DNA of 5,888 nucleotides from an uncultured Moraxella sp. Its GTDB lineage: Bacteria > Pseudomonadota > Gammaproteobacteria > Pseudomonadales > Moraxellaceae. Shown piece after piece: positions 1 to 5,877 of this stretch (within the stretch, counting starts at the first letter, position 1; each line of letters starts with the position of its first letter). The notes beneath the pieces were generated by a model that was not told the origin of the DNA, did no database searches, and worked only from the letters and a program-made list of their open reading frames with translations. The position numbers were made by a program, and so were the translations under genes. The stretch is from assembly GCA_916720335.1 (NCBI GenBank), contig CAKAQU010000101.1, forward strand, positions 1 through 5,888, read 5' to 3'.

Positions 1-1
1 C

Positions 2-196
2 ATCACTTATCAAGTTAAAAAGGACAATTATTATATTGCCAGCGGCTATTACTTAGATGATGGTAAAATTTTTTATCAAGTTTATCGAGTTAGAAATGGC
101 GAAGAACACTATTTAGGTTTTTTATATCCCAAAAAAGATAAGGTAAAAATGGATAAAATTGTATCAAAAATGACTTCATCTTTTTTGAAATATTAA
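2..196 (+). CDS. C-terminal fragment of an unrecognised protein (partial at left edge)
   Basis: An open frame enters from the left edge and ends at TAA 194-196, giving 64 residues with no start in view. The fragment is rich in Tyr and Lys: YYIASGYYLDDGKIFYQVYR, then a lysine-rich stretch (PKKDKVKMDK), then a short hydrophobic end (SFLKY). The alternating polar/aromatic pattern suggests the last beta strands of a small domain followed by a helix. No catalytic motif is visible and I do not recognise the family. The case for it being coding is the uninterrupted frame, the protein-like composition and the close fit to the next gene, which starts 34 nt after the stop. It could be the end of a periplasmic or lipoprotein-type protein, but the window does not show its N-terminus, so localisation is unknown. 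Confidence 0.6.
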   Translation: MTYQVKKDNYYIASGYYLDDGKIFYQVYRVRNGEEHYLGFLYPKKDKVKMDKIVSKMTSSFLKY

Positions 197-213
197 TCGT
201 ATAAGCTCATAAT
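185..213 (+). promoter_or_regulatory. candidate sigma-70 promoter for the PEBP-family gene
   Basis: TTGAAA (185-190) and CATAAT (208-213) are 17 nt apart, each 5 of 6 to the sigma-70 consensus. The -35 box lies inside the end of the preceding gene. A start about 7 nt after the -10 box would fall near 220, only about 11 nt before the ATG and inside the AAGG ribosome-binding sequence (219-222). Use of this promoter would therefore give an almost leaderless mRNA, which lowers confidence. The alternative is read-through from the upstream gene. Confidence 0.35.
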
Positions 214-230
214 TTAAAAAGGCGTGTAAA

Positions 231-764
231 ATGAATCCAATAGCTAACAACCCTTATCTTAATGTTCGTCAACCCACCCAGCCCAAAGGTGAAATGGTGC
301 TTAGCTGTGCTGATATTCACCCAGAAAGCACTTTGTCTAATGATTATGTTGCTAATATCTGGGGTTATACAGGCAATAACATCAGTCCAGCCCTAACATG
401 GAGTTATGCACCTGCTAACACCAAAAGTTTCGTACTAACCATGTACGACCCTGATGCGCCCACTGGTTGTGGTTTTTGGCATTGGAATGTATTTAATATT
501 CCTGCAAATGCTACAGGTCTTAAACAAGGTGCTTCAGGTCAATTTACTGATGGTGAAAAAGAACTTAAAAACGATGCAGGGCTCTTAGGTTTTATTGGAG
601 CATTTCCACCCAAAGGTGATAAAGTCCATCGCTATATTTTTACTTTATACGCTTTAAGTGAAATGTTGGAACTGCCCGACACCATCAGCCCTGTAGTACT
701 AGGATTTAATCTAAATGGCAAAGTATTGGCAACAGCAAGCTTGATGGCATATTACAGCTGCTAA
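231..764 (+). CDS. YbhB/YbcL-type phosphatidylethanolamine-binding (PEBP, Raf kinase inhibitor-like) protein
   Basis: This is a 177-residue protein of the bacterial PEBP family, close to the usual length of about 160-180. The anion-binding pocket signature is visible: DPDAP at residues 73-77, then FWHW at 82-85 leading into VFNIPANATGL, and the second block GAFPPKGDKVHRYIFTLYAL at 123-142 with the conserved His-Arg at 133-134. There is no signal peptide or membrane segment, so a cytoplasmic location is expected. Bacterial members are structurally well known but their ligand and role are mostly unsettled, so no substrate is assigned. The start at 231 has a weak AAGG 8 nt upstream. The gene lies 114 nt before leuD with no hairpin terminator between, so read-through into the leu cluster is possible, but nothing ties its function to leucine synthesis. 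Confidence 0.93.
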   Translation: MNPIANNPYLNVRQPTQPKGEMVLSCADIHPESTLSNDYVANIWGYTGNNISPALTWSYAPANTKSFVLTMYDPDAPTGCGFWHWNVFNIPANATGLKQGASGQFTDGEKELKNDAGLLGFIGAFPPKGDKVHRYIFTLYALSEMLELPDTISPVVLGFNLNGKVLATASLMAYYSC

Positions 765-798
765 ATTTGATTTATAGGGGAAATAAAGATATGCATTT

Positions 799-882
799 AT
801 GGATAACTACAATATTGATTTATCACGCCTGCCCATTAAATTTATTTTCAATCAAGAAAAAGTAATCTGGAGTTATAGATGA
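799..882 (+). CDS. candidate 27-residue ORF overlapping the leuD start codon
   Basis: An ATG at 799 opens a 27-codon frame (MDNYNIDLSRLPIKFIFNQE, then KVIWSYR) whose TGA at 880-882 overlaps the leuD ATG at 879-881 as ATGA. This geometry would allow translational coupling. A competing 24-codon frame starts at ATG 791 and ends at 865; it has 4 Leu and 4 Ile codons and a better-placed GGGG (777-780) upstream. Neither resembles a known protein, and both are short enough to be chance in AT-rich DNA. The 799 frame has no good ribosome-binding sequence of its own. Speculative. Confidence 0.15.
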   Translation: MDNYNIDLSRLPIKFIFNQEKVIWSYR

Positions 883-1529
883 AAAAATACACCATCGAAA
901 CAGGCATCGCCTGCCCTCTTGACCGTGCCAACGTCGATACCGATTTAATCATCCCCAAGCAATTTTTAAAATCCATCAAGCGCACGGGGTTTGGTGATAA
1001 TTTATTTGATGAATTGCGTTATTTGGATGAAGGCTATTTGGGTCAAGATATTAATAAGCGTCCTAAAAACCCCGATTTTGTACTAAACCAAGAACGTTAT
1101 CAAGGCGCAAGTATTTTGCTTGCTCGTGATAATTTTGGTTGTGGCTCAAGTCGTGAACATGCTCCTTGGGCATTGAACGAATATGGTTTTCGTACCGTGA
1201 TTGCCCCAAGCTTTGCTGATATTTTTTATAATAACTGTTTTAAAAATGGCATGTTGCCAGTTATTTTATCTGAAAAAGATGTTGATGAGTTGTTCAAAGA
1301 ATGCTTTGCCAATATTGGTTATCAATTAACGGTTGATTTAGAAAACCAAAAAGTCATCAGCCCAAGCGGTAAAGAATATCCTTTTGAAGTCGATGCCTTT
1401 CGTAAACATTGCTTGTTAAATGGACTGGATGATATTGGCTTGACTTTGCAAAATGCTGATGATATTCTCGCTTTTGAAGCCAAAGCTAAAGCAGAGAGAC
1501 CGTGGGTGTTTAGAGAGTTAGTCAAATGA
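879..1529 (+). CDS. leuD: 3-isopropylmalate dehydratase small subunit
   Basis: LeuD pairs with LeuC to isomerise 2-isopropylmalate to 3-isopropylmalate in leucine biosynthesis in the cytoplasm. The 216 residues match the proteobacterial LeuD length and carry the family blocks: PLDRANVDTDLIIPKQFL near 13-30, RTGFG at 35-39, NFGCGSSREHAPWAL at 85-99, YGFRTVIAPSFADIFYNNCF at 102-121 and FRKHCLLNGLDDIGLTL at 174-190. The iron-sulfur cluster sits in LeuC, so no cluster motif is expected here. The start is supported by TGGAG ending 7 nt upstream. The stop overlaps the start of the next gene (ATGA at 1526-1529), and leuB follows that gene, so the three are probably cotranscribed. leuC, often adjacent, is absent here; a PEBP gene lies upstream instead. 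Composition is about 42% GC in a sampled 120-nt stretch. Confidence 0.97.
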   Translation: MKKYTIETGIACPLDRANVDTDLIIPKQFLKSIKRTGFGDNLFDELRYLDEGYLGQDINKRPKNPDFVLNQERYQGASILLARDNFGCGSSREHAPWALNEYGFRTVIAPSFADIFYNNCFKNGMLPVILSEKDVDELFKECFANIGYQLTVDLENQKVISPSGKEYPFEVDAFRKHCLLNGLDDIGLTLQNADDILAFEAKAKAERPWVFRELVK

Positions 1530-2116
1530 CCTTTGACATAGAATATATAATGACAGAGCTTGCTAAAAAACGCCCTATTTTTTATTCGGAAGCGGATTTT
1601 CAACATGCATTGGCATGGGAAATTCGGGAGAAATATCAGAATATTAATATTCGTCTTGAACAAAGGTTGCTTATATCAAATGAAAAATTTGGTTATATTG
1701 ATTTGATTTTAATTGATAAAAGTCAAGGCAAAAAAATATTTGTTGAACTTAAATATAAAACCAAAAATTCAAAAATTAAACTCAAAACTGATGGTTATGA
1801 TGATGAGATTTTTGAATTAAAAAATCACACCGCTCACACTGATAATAAAAAACTGTTTTATCATGATATTGATAGATTAGAATACCTTGTAAGGTCAAAT
1901 CAAAATAGTGAAGCATATGCTATTTTCTTGACTAATTCTCATCTTTATTATAAGGATGGTTTGACAAATTGCCTACATACCTATAAGAAAGATGTTATTG
2001 TGCCAAAATCAATATCAAGTAATCAGAATTTGGCTTGGCTTGATTATTCTGCCATCAAAGATGAGTATGGTGTAGAAAATTTGTTTAAATTTTTGGTGGT
2101 AAAAGTTTTAAGATAA
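1526..2116 (+). CDS. PD-(D/E)XK nuclease-fold-like hypothetical protein inside the leu cluster
   Basis: This is a 196-residue protein of uncertain function. It shows the pattern of a PD-(D/E)XK nuclease core: an N-terminal helix with Glu32 in DFQHALAWEI, Asp59 in the strand YIDLILID, then Glu74-x-Lys76 in IFVELKYK. Further on come a DIDRLEYLV helix (114-122), the strand AYAIFLTNS (130-138) and a Lys/Asn-rich remainder. There is no signal peptide or membrane segment. I recall similar stand-alone proteins scattered across bacteria, without a known target. Its ATG overlaps the leuD stop, with AGAGAG 8 nt upstream, so coupled translation is likely; an internal ATG at 1550 is an alternative start but lacks a ribosome-binding sequence. 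leuB follows after 27 nt. A hand count gives about 25% GC for 1681-1980, against about 45% for 2281-2580 in leuB, which suggests horizontal origin. It could instead be a catalytically dead fold member; no methylase partner is present. Confidence 0.8.
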   Translation: MTFDIEYIMTELAKKRPIFYSEADFQHALAWEIREKYQNINIRLEQRLLISNEKFGYIDLILIDKSQGKKIFVELKYKTKNSKIKLKTDGYDDEIFELKNHTAHTDNKKLFYHDIDRLEYLVRSNQNSEAYAIFLTNSHLYYKDGLTNCLHTYKKDVIVPKSISSNQNLAWLDYSAIKDEYGVENLFKFLVVKVLR

Positions 2117-2143
2117 TTTATTTGTAAATTCAAGGAAAATTCT

Positions 2144-3214
2144 ATGACCAAAAAAATCGCAATTCTAAACGGTGATGGTATTGGACCTGAAATTGTCACC
2201 CAAGCTGTCAAAGTGTTAGATAAACTCATTGAGCAAGGACTTGATGTGTCCTATGAATATGGCAAATTGGGCGGGGAAGCCTATGATGCCTATGGCTCAC
2301 CCTACCCCATTCAAACCCAAGAGCTTTGCCAAAAAGCGGATGCAGTCCTTTTAGGCGCAGTAGGTAGCCCAAAATATGACACGTTAGAACGCCATCTACG
2401 TCCCGAGCGTGGACTACTTGCCATTCGCAAGGATTTAAATTTATTTGCCAATTTACGCCCTGCAATTTTGTATAAAGAGCTGGCTGATGCTTCCACATTA
2501 AAACCTGAGGTTGTGGCAGGGCTTGATATCTTAATTGTCAGAGAATTGACAGGTGATATTTATTTTGGTGAGCCGAGAGGGATTCGCACGCTTGAAAATG
2601 GCGAACGTGAAGGTTTTAATACTATGAAGTACAGCGAATCTGAGATTCGTCGCATCGCCAAAGTTGCCTTTGAGGCAGCCGCCAAACGAAACGGGAAACT
2701 ATGCAGTGTTGATAAAGCCAATGTTTTAGAGACAACTGAACTTTGGAAAGAAATTTTTAATGAAGTTGGTAAAAGTTATCCTAATGTAGAACTTAGCCAC
2801 ATGTACGTAGATAACGCTGCAATGCAATTGGTGAAAAACCCCAAACAATTTGATGTCATTGCAACAGGTAATATTTTTGGCGATATTTTATCCGACCAAG
2901 CGTCCATGCTGACAGGTTCTATTGGCATGCTACCATCAGCAAGCCTTGATGAAAATGCAAAAGGCTTATATGAACCATCACATGGTAGCGCGCCTGATAT
3001 TGCAGGACAAGACAAAGCCAACCCGTTGGCAACCATTTTGTCATTAGCCATGTTGCTTCGTTACAGTCTAAATGATGAAGTACGTGCTAAACAAGTAGAG
3101 AATGCCGTTGAACGCGTATTAGCGAATGGATTTAGAACTGCTGATATTTATGAAGATGGTACAACACTGCTTTCATGCAGTCAGATTGGCGATGCGGTAC
3201 TCAATGCTTTATAA
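2144..3214 (+). CDS. leuB: 3-isopropylmalate dehydrogenase
   Basis: LeuB oxidises and decarboxylates 3-isopropylmalate with NAD+ to give 2-oxoisocaproate, the step after LeuCD in leucine synthesis. The 356 residues match the usual length of about 350-360. Visible motifs are GDGIGPE (10-16), GAVGSPKYD (71-79), LRPERGLLAIRKDLNLFANLRP (85-106) with substrate-binding Arg95 and Arg105, IVRELTGDIYFGEPRG (131-146) with Arg133 and catalytic Tyr140, Lys191 in VDKANVLET, metal-binding Asp223, Asp247 and Asp251, and the NAD-site block EPSHGSAPDIAGQDKANP (277-294). The SAPDIAG form fits NAD rather than NADP use and separates it from isocitrate dehydrogenase. The start at 2144 has AAGGA (2132-2136) 7 nt upstream. 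It is the last gene of the leuD-nuclease-leuB run. No clear terminator follows before the tRNA promoter, so read-through to the terminator at 3364 is possible. Confidence 0.98.
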   Translation: MTKKIAILNGDGIGPEIVTQAVKVLDKLIEQGLDVSYEYGKLGGEAYDAYGSPYPIQTQELCQKADAVLLGAVGSPKYDTLERHLRPERGLLAIRKDLNLFANLRPAILYKELADASTLKPEVVAGLDILIVRELTGDIYFGEPRGIRTLENGEREGFNTMKYSESEIRRIAKVAFEAAAKRNGKLCSVDKANVLETTELWKEIFNEVGKSYPNVELSHMYVDNAAMQLVKNPKQFDVIATGNIFGDILSDQASMLTGSIGMLPSASLDENAKGLYEPSHGSAPDIAGQDKANPLATILSLAMLLRYSLNDEVRAKQVENAVERVLANGFRTADIYEDGTTLLSCSQIGDAVLNAL

Positions 3215-3239
3215 AACTGACTTAATTTATCCAAAAGTA

Positions 3240-3268
3240 TTTACATTAGTAAAAATGTTTGATAAAAT
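3240..3268 (+). promoter_or_regulatory. sigma-70-like promoter of the tRNA gene
   Basis: TTTACA (3240-3245) and TAAAAT (3263-3268) are separated by 17 nt, each 5 of 6 to consensus. Transcription would begin near 3275, about 6 nt before the mature tRNA 5' end, as expected for a monocistronic tRNA gene whose leader is removed by RNase P. Confidence 0.7.
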
Positions 3269-3280
3269 AGCCAAGTTTTT

Positions 3281-3357
3281 GGGCTCATAGCTCAGTTGGT
3301 TAGAGCAGAGGACTCATAATCCTTTGGTCGCAGGTTCAAGTCCTGCTGGGCCTACCA
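3281..3357 (+). tRNA. tRNA with CAT anticodon, most likely tRNA-Ile2 (lysidine type)
   Basis: A complete 77-nt cloverleaf with encoded CCA: acceptor GGGCTCA pairs with TGGGCCT (with two G-T wobbles), D stem GCTC/GAGC, anticodon stem GAGGA/TCCTT around loop CTCATAA (anticodon 3315-3317), and T stem GCAGG/CCTGC around TTCAAGT. CAT is read by initiator Met, elongator Met or Ile2. The initiator is unlikely because it needs the GGG/CCC anticodon stem. The G27-T43 wobble and A31-T39 pair, the C-G pairs at 4-69 and 6-67, and the run TGGTCGCNGGTTCAAGTCC resemble E. coli ileX rather than the elongator tRNA-Met (CATCA/TGATG stem). If so, TilS converts C34 to lysidine and the tRNA reads AUA as Ile. This identity is an inference; the tRNA itself is certain. 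Confidence 0.95.
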
Positions 3358-3363
3358 TATATA

Positions 3364-3393
3364 CCCTATAAATCATTGATTTATAGGGTTTTT
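3364..3393 (+). terminator. intrinsic terminator downstream of the tRNA
   Basis: CCCTATAAATCA (3364-3375) and TGATTTATAGGG (3377-3388) are perfect reverse complements separated by one base, followed by TTTTT (3389-3393). In RNA this would form a stem of about 10 bp with loop CAUUG, plus a possible A-U pair (3363/3389) at the base. It lies 6 nt after the tRNA CCA end, so it closes the tRNA transcript and would also stop read-through from leuB before reaching fba. Confidence 0.88.
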
Positions 3394-3499
3394 ATTATTG
3401 GTTTTATCTTAATTGGCTTTATAAGCTCTTACTAATAATCTACCAGCTTTGAAATACATTTATCTCAACACTCCAACACTTTCTCTAATGAAGATTTTT

Positions 3500-3508
3500 T
3501 GATATAAT
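3500..3508 (+). promoter_or_regulatory. extended -10 promoter for fba-ruvA
   Basis: TGATATAAT (3500-3508) is a perfect extended -10 element (TG-N-TATAAT). At the expected -35 position there is only TTTCTC (3480-3485), a poor match, which fits the rule that an extended -10 can replace a -35 box. Transcription would begin near 3515, giving an mRNA leader of about 27 nt containing GGAG (3531-3534) 7 nt before the fba ATG. The rest of 3394-3499 shows no gene or clear operator. Confidence 0.7.
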
Positions 3509-3541
3509 CTGAGTTATTTATTTTATTAATGGAGCTTAATT

Positions 3542-4581
3542 ATGGCACTGGTTTCTTTACGTCAGCTTCTTGACCATGCAGCTGAACATGATTATGGTTT
3601 GCCAGCATTTAATGTCAACAATTTAGAGCAAATGCGCGCCATCATGATGGCTGCTGACCAAACTAACTCACCTGTTATCGTGCAAGCATCTGCTGGTGCC
3701 AGAAAATATGCGGGCGCTCCTTTTTTACGTCATTTAATTTTATCTGCCGTTGAAGAATGGCCGCACATTCCTGTCGTAATGCATCAAGACCATGGTACCA
3801 GTCCTGATGTTTGCCAGCGCTCCATCCAACTTGGTTTTAGCTCAGTTATGATGGACGGCTCATTAAGAGAAGATGGAAAACTCCTGCAAGTTATGATTAT
3901 AACGTTGGCGTTACTCGCGAAGTGGTCAAAATGGCTCACGCATGTGGTGTATCCGTAGAAGGTGAGATTGGCTGTCTAGGAAGCCTTGAAACTGGTCTGG
4001 CTGGCGAAGAAGATGGCGTGGGTGCTGAAGGCGTGCTTGACCACAGTCAGCTTTTGACTTCCGTAGAGGAAGCCCGTCAATTTGTTGCCGATACTGGTGT
4101 GGATGCTTTAGCAATTGCCGTAGGAACCTCACACGGTGCTTACAAATTCACTCGACCACCTACAGGTGACATTTTAGCCATCAATCGCATCAAAGAAATT
4201 CATGAAGCTCTACCTAACACTCATTTGGTTATGCATGGCTCAAGTTCTGTTCCCCAAGAATGGCTAAAAATTATCAATGAAAATGGCGGACAAATTGGTG
4301 AAACTTATGGGGTTCCTGTAGAGCAACTGGTAGAAGCCATCAAACATGGAGTGCGTAAAATTAATATTGATACTGATTTACGTTTGGCTTCAACAGGGGC
4401 AATTCGCCGTTTTATGAACGAACATCCAGCAGAATTTGACCCAAGAAAATATTTAGCACAAACCATCAAAGCTATGCAAGAGATTTGTGTTGCTCGCTAT
4501 GAAGCCTTTGGTTCAGCTGGTCATGCCGATAAAATTCGTCCCATCAGTCTTGAAAAAATGGTAGATTATTACAAAAATTAA
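3542..4581 (+). pseudogene. fba: class II fructose-1,6-bisphosphate aldolase, interrupted by a one-base frameshift
   Basis: Aldolase cleaves fructose-1,6-bisphosphate to dihydroxyacetone phosphate and glyceraldehyde-3-phosphate and runs in reverse in gluconeogenesis. The frame from 3542 matches the family through residue 113 (GLPAFNVNNLEQM; HQDHG at 81-85 with catalytic Asp83 and zinc His84; MMDGS at 103-107), then drifts into non-family residues and stops at TAG 3956-3958. The frame one base back continues the family at once (TPASYDYNVGVTREVVKMAH, then EGEIG with metal-site Glu142, GTSHG with His198, MHGSSS with His232, NIDTDLR at 275-281). Adding one base at the A run 3877-3880 restores 346 residues, the usual length. 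Both parts are otherwise intact with no other lesion, so this is a very recent mutation, a sequencing error, or recoding. GGAG 7 nt upstream supports the start. ruvA follows after 1 nt. Confidence 0.93.
3877..3881 (+). other. frameshift site in fba (A4 run, one base short of the family frame)
   Basis: The zero frame reads GAT-GGA-AAA-CTC. Family continuity requires AAA-ACT-CCT (Lys-Thr-Pro), that is five A rather than four. Reading AAA at 3877-3879 instead of 3878-3880 restores the frame exactly, so one lost A or one -1 ribosomal slip of the lysine tRNA would both explain it. The run is too short for ordinary polymerase slippage, and no strong downstream hairpin was seen. Confidence 0.85.
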
Positions 4582-4582
4582 T

Positions 4583-5206
4583 ATGATTGCTTTAATTAAA
4601 GGGCAGGTGCACTCACTGTGTGCGCCTGTTGCTTGTATTCTCACAAACAGTGGTGTGGGTTATGAAATTGAATTACCAATTCCTGATTTTTGTACTTTAA
4701 CACTTGGTGATGAAGTCAGTTTATTCACACACCTTCATATTCGTGAAGACGCTCAATCTCTTTTTGGTTTTATCGACCAAAAGGATAAAGAAATTTTTAA
4801 AAAATTGATTAAAATTAATGGTGTAGGCGCAAAGATGGCATTGGCGATTTTATCTACCTTAAATGGTGATGAGTTAAAACATGCTATTATTTACGATGAT
4901 GAAACCCTTTTAATTAAAGTACCAGGTATTGGCAAAAAAACCGCTCAAAGACTTATTATTGAACTAAAAGATAAATTAGATAATTTAGAAAATAACACCA
5001 AGACACAAACTCACCCTGATATTTCATCCACAAATTTTTCATACATTTCCAAAGAAGTGGAAAGCGCTTTATTGAGTTTAGGTTACAAAGAAAAAGAGGC
5101 TCAAATTGCCATTAGAGCGGCTCAAAAGCAGCTTAACAATACTGGCTCTACTTATGATACAGCCAGCTTACTAAAAACTTCTTTAAAGCAATTGTCAGGC
5201 TTGTAG
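4583..5206 (+). CDS. ruvA: Holliday junction DNA helicase subunit RuvA
   Basis: RuvA binds four-way DNA junctions as a tetramer and loads the RuvB motor for branch migration during recombinational repair. At 207 residues it matches the family (about 200). The N-terminal OB-fold domain spans about 1-64 and has SGVGYEIELP (23-32) and THLHIREDAQSLFGF (49-63), including the acidic pin Glu55-Asp56. Two helix-hairpin-helix motifs follow, INGVGAKMALAIL (78-90) and VPGIGKKTAQRLI (113-125). A Thr/Asn-rich linker of about 133-152 leads to the RuvB-binding domain III (about 154-207). The ATG lies 1 nt after the fba stop and no Shine-Dalgarno sequence is visible, so translation probably relies on ribosomes finishing fba. 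The usual partner ruvB does not follow; a convergent esterase does. ruvC is also absent from the window. Confidence 0.97.
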   Translation: MIALIKGQVHSLCAPVACILTNSGVGYEIELPIPDFCTLTLGDEVSLFTHLHIREDAQSLFGFIDQKDKEIFKKLIKINGVGAKMALAILSTLNGDELKHAIIYDDETLLIKVPGIGKKTAQRLIIELKDKLDNLENNTKTQTHPDISSTNFSYISKEVESALLSLGYKEKEAQIAIRAAQKQLNNTGSTYDTASLLKTSLKQLSGL

Positions 5207-5232
5207 TGATTTGATTTAGCCTAATCCAATCA
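5207..5232. other. imperfect hairpin between convergent ruvA and esterase genes
   Basis: TGATTTGATT (5207-5216) and AATCCAATCA (5223-5232) form a stem of about 9 pairs with one mismatch around a short loop. It begins right after the ruvA stop and ends within the esterase stop codon. No T run follows on either strand, so a classical intrinsic terminator is not supported; it could still block or stabilise the converging mRNA 3' ends. Low confidence. Confidence 0.3.
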
Positions 5233-5877
5233 AGAACACAGTCCTAAATTTTGCAAAAATTGATATAATTTATCTGTAAAATATGCATAACCTTGAGGGT
5301 TGGCGTGTATTTGGTCAGATTTTAGATTGTTGTTTGATAAAATTTCCGACCAGACTTCACTCAATAAAGGCACATCTGTTAAATCAGCAACTTCTTGATA
5401 AATGGGATTATCACTAGCCTTTCCAAATAAGGCACTGGCAGAAATGTATGGTTGAGCAATCAATACAACAGTAATGGATTGTGATTTTAATTGATTGATG
5501 ATATTTATCAAATTGTTTTTTGTAATTTGTGATGGCACTCCTTTTAATACATCATTACCACCAATACCAAGCAGTACCAGCTTTGGTTTTTTCAAAATCA
5601 CTGGCTGTAATCTTTTTAAAATATCTTCTGTTGTATCACCATTAACACCATCATTATCTACTTTCCAACCTGTTTTTTGAGCAAGTAGCATGGGGTAGCT
5701 TTGTGATTGCTCTGCTCCATAACCAAATGTTAGAGAATCACCCAAAGCTGAAACTAAACTTCCTGAAATTAATGGGCTGAATTTGTGATTTTTATCACAG
5801 CCAACCAATCCAACAGCTAAGGCAGCCGTTACCGTCCATAAAAATTGTCGTCTGGATAAATAAAAATGGGACATCAT
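5230..5877 (-). CDS. SGNH/GDSL-family esterase (TesA/arylesterase-like) with Tat-type lipoprotein signal
   Basis: This is a 215-residue hydrolase of the SGNH superfamily. Block I is ALGDSLTFG (44-52) with nucleophile Ser48, block II has Gly80 in VNGDTT, block III is GGNDV (106-110) with oxyanion Asn108, and block V is SDQIHANPQGY (187-197) with the Asp188/His191 pair. The architecture resembles the periplasmic thioesterase I/arylesterase TesA; the natural substrate (acyl ester, thioester or lysophospholipid) cannot be read from sequence. The N-terminus has SRRQFLW (8-14), a twin-arginine-like motif, then a hydrophobic stretch and lipobox LVGC with Cys27, so it is likely a lipoprotein. Asp28 at the +2 position would favour inner-membrane retention under the E. 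coli rule. The start at 5877 (or Met2 at 5874) lacks a visible ribosome-binding site in the 11 nt left in the window, and the frame stays open to the edge, so the start could lie further upstream. Confidence 0.92.
   Translation of the reverse strand: MMSHFYLSRRQFLWTVTAALAVGLVGCDKNHKFSPLISGSLVSALGDSLTFGYGAEQSQSYPMLLAQKTGWKVDNDGVNGDTTEDILKRLQPVILKKPKLVLLGIGGNDVLKGVPSQITKNNLINIINQLKSQSITVVLIAQPYISASALFGKASDNPIYQEVADLTDVPLLSEVWSEILSNNNLKSDQIHANPQGYAYFTDKLYQFLQNLGLCS

Noticed and set aside
767..779. The 13-mer TTGATTTATAGGG also occurs in the right arm of the tRNA terminator (3376-3388).
   Set aside because: A 13-base match in AT-rich DNA of this length is not far from chance, there is no matching left arm at 767, and no flanking repeat extends it.
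1322..1663. Minus-strand open frame of 113 codons across the leuD end and the nuclease start.
   Set aside because: It is antisense to well-supported genes, has no family resemblance, and its composition fits a shadow frame.
2226..2498. Minus-strand open frames opposite leuB (also at 2776-3051).
   Set aside because: leuB is unambiguous here and the antisense products lack recognisable motifs.
3394..3499. Possible operator or small RNA in the tRNA-fba gap.
   Set aside because: Only weak AAGCT/AGCTT repeats are present; there is no strong hairpin, reading frame or known motif.
3926..4132. Minus-strand open frame opposite fba.
   Set aside because: The sense strand encodes clear aldolase sequence; this is a shadow.
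3922..4581. Treating the second half of fba as a separate gene starting at GTG 3922.
   Set aside because: The aldolase sequence continues upstream of 3922 in the same frame to 3881 and joins the first half exactly, so it is one broken gene.
5495..5680. Plus-strand 61-codon frame inside the esterase gene.
   Set aside because: It lies opposite the catalytic blocks of the esterase and shows no protein family signal.
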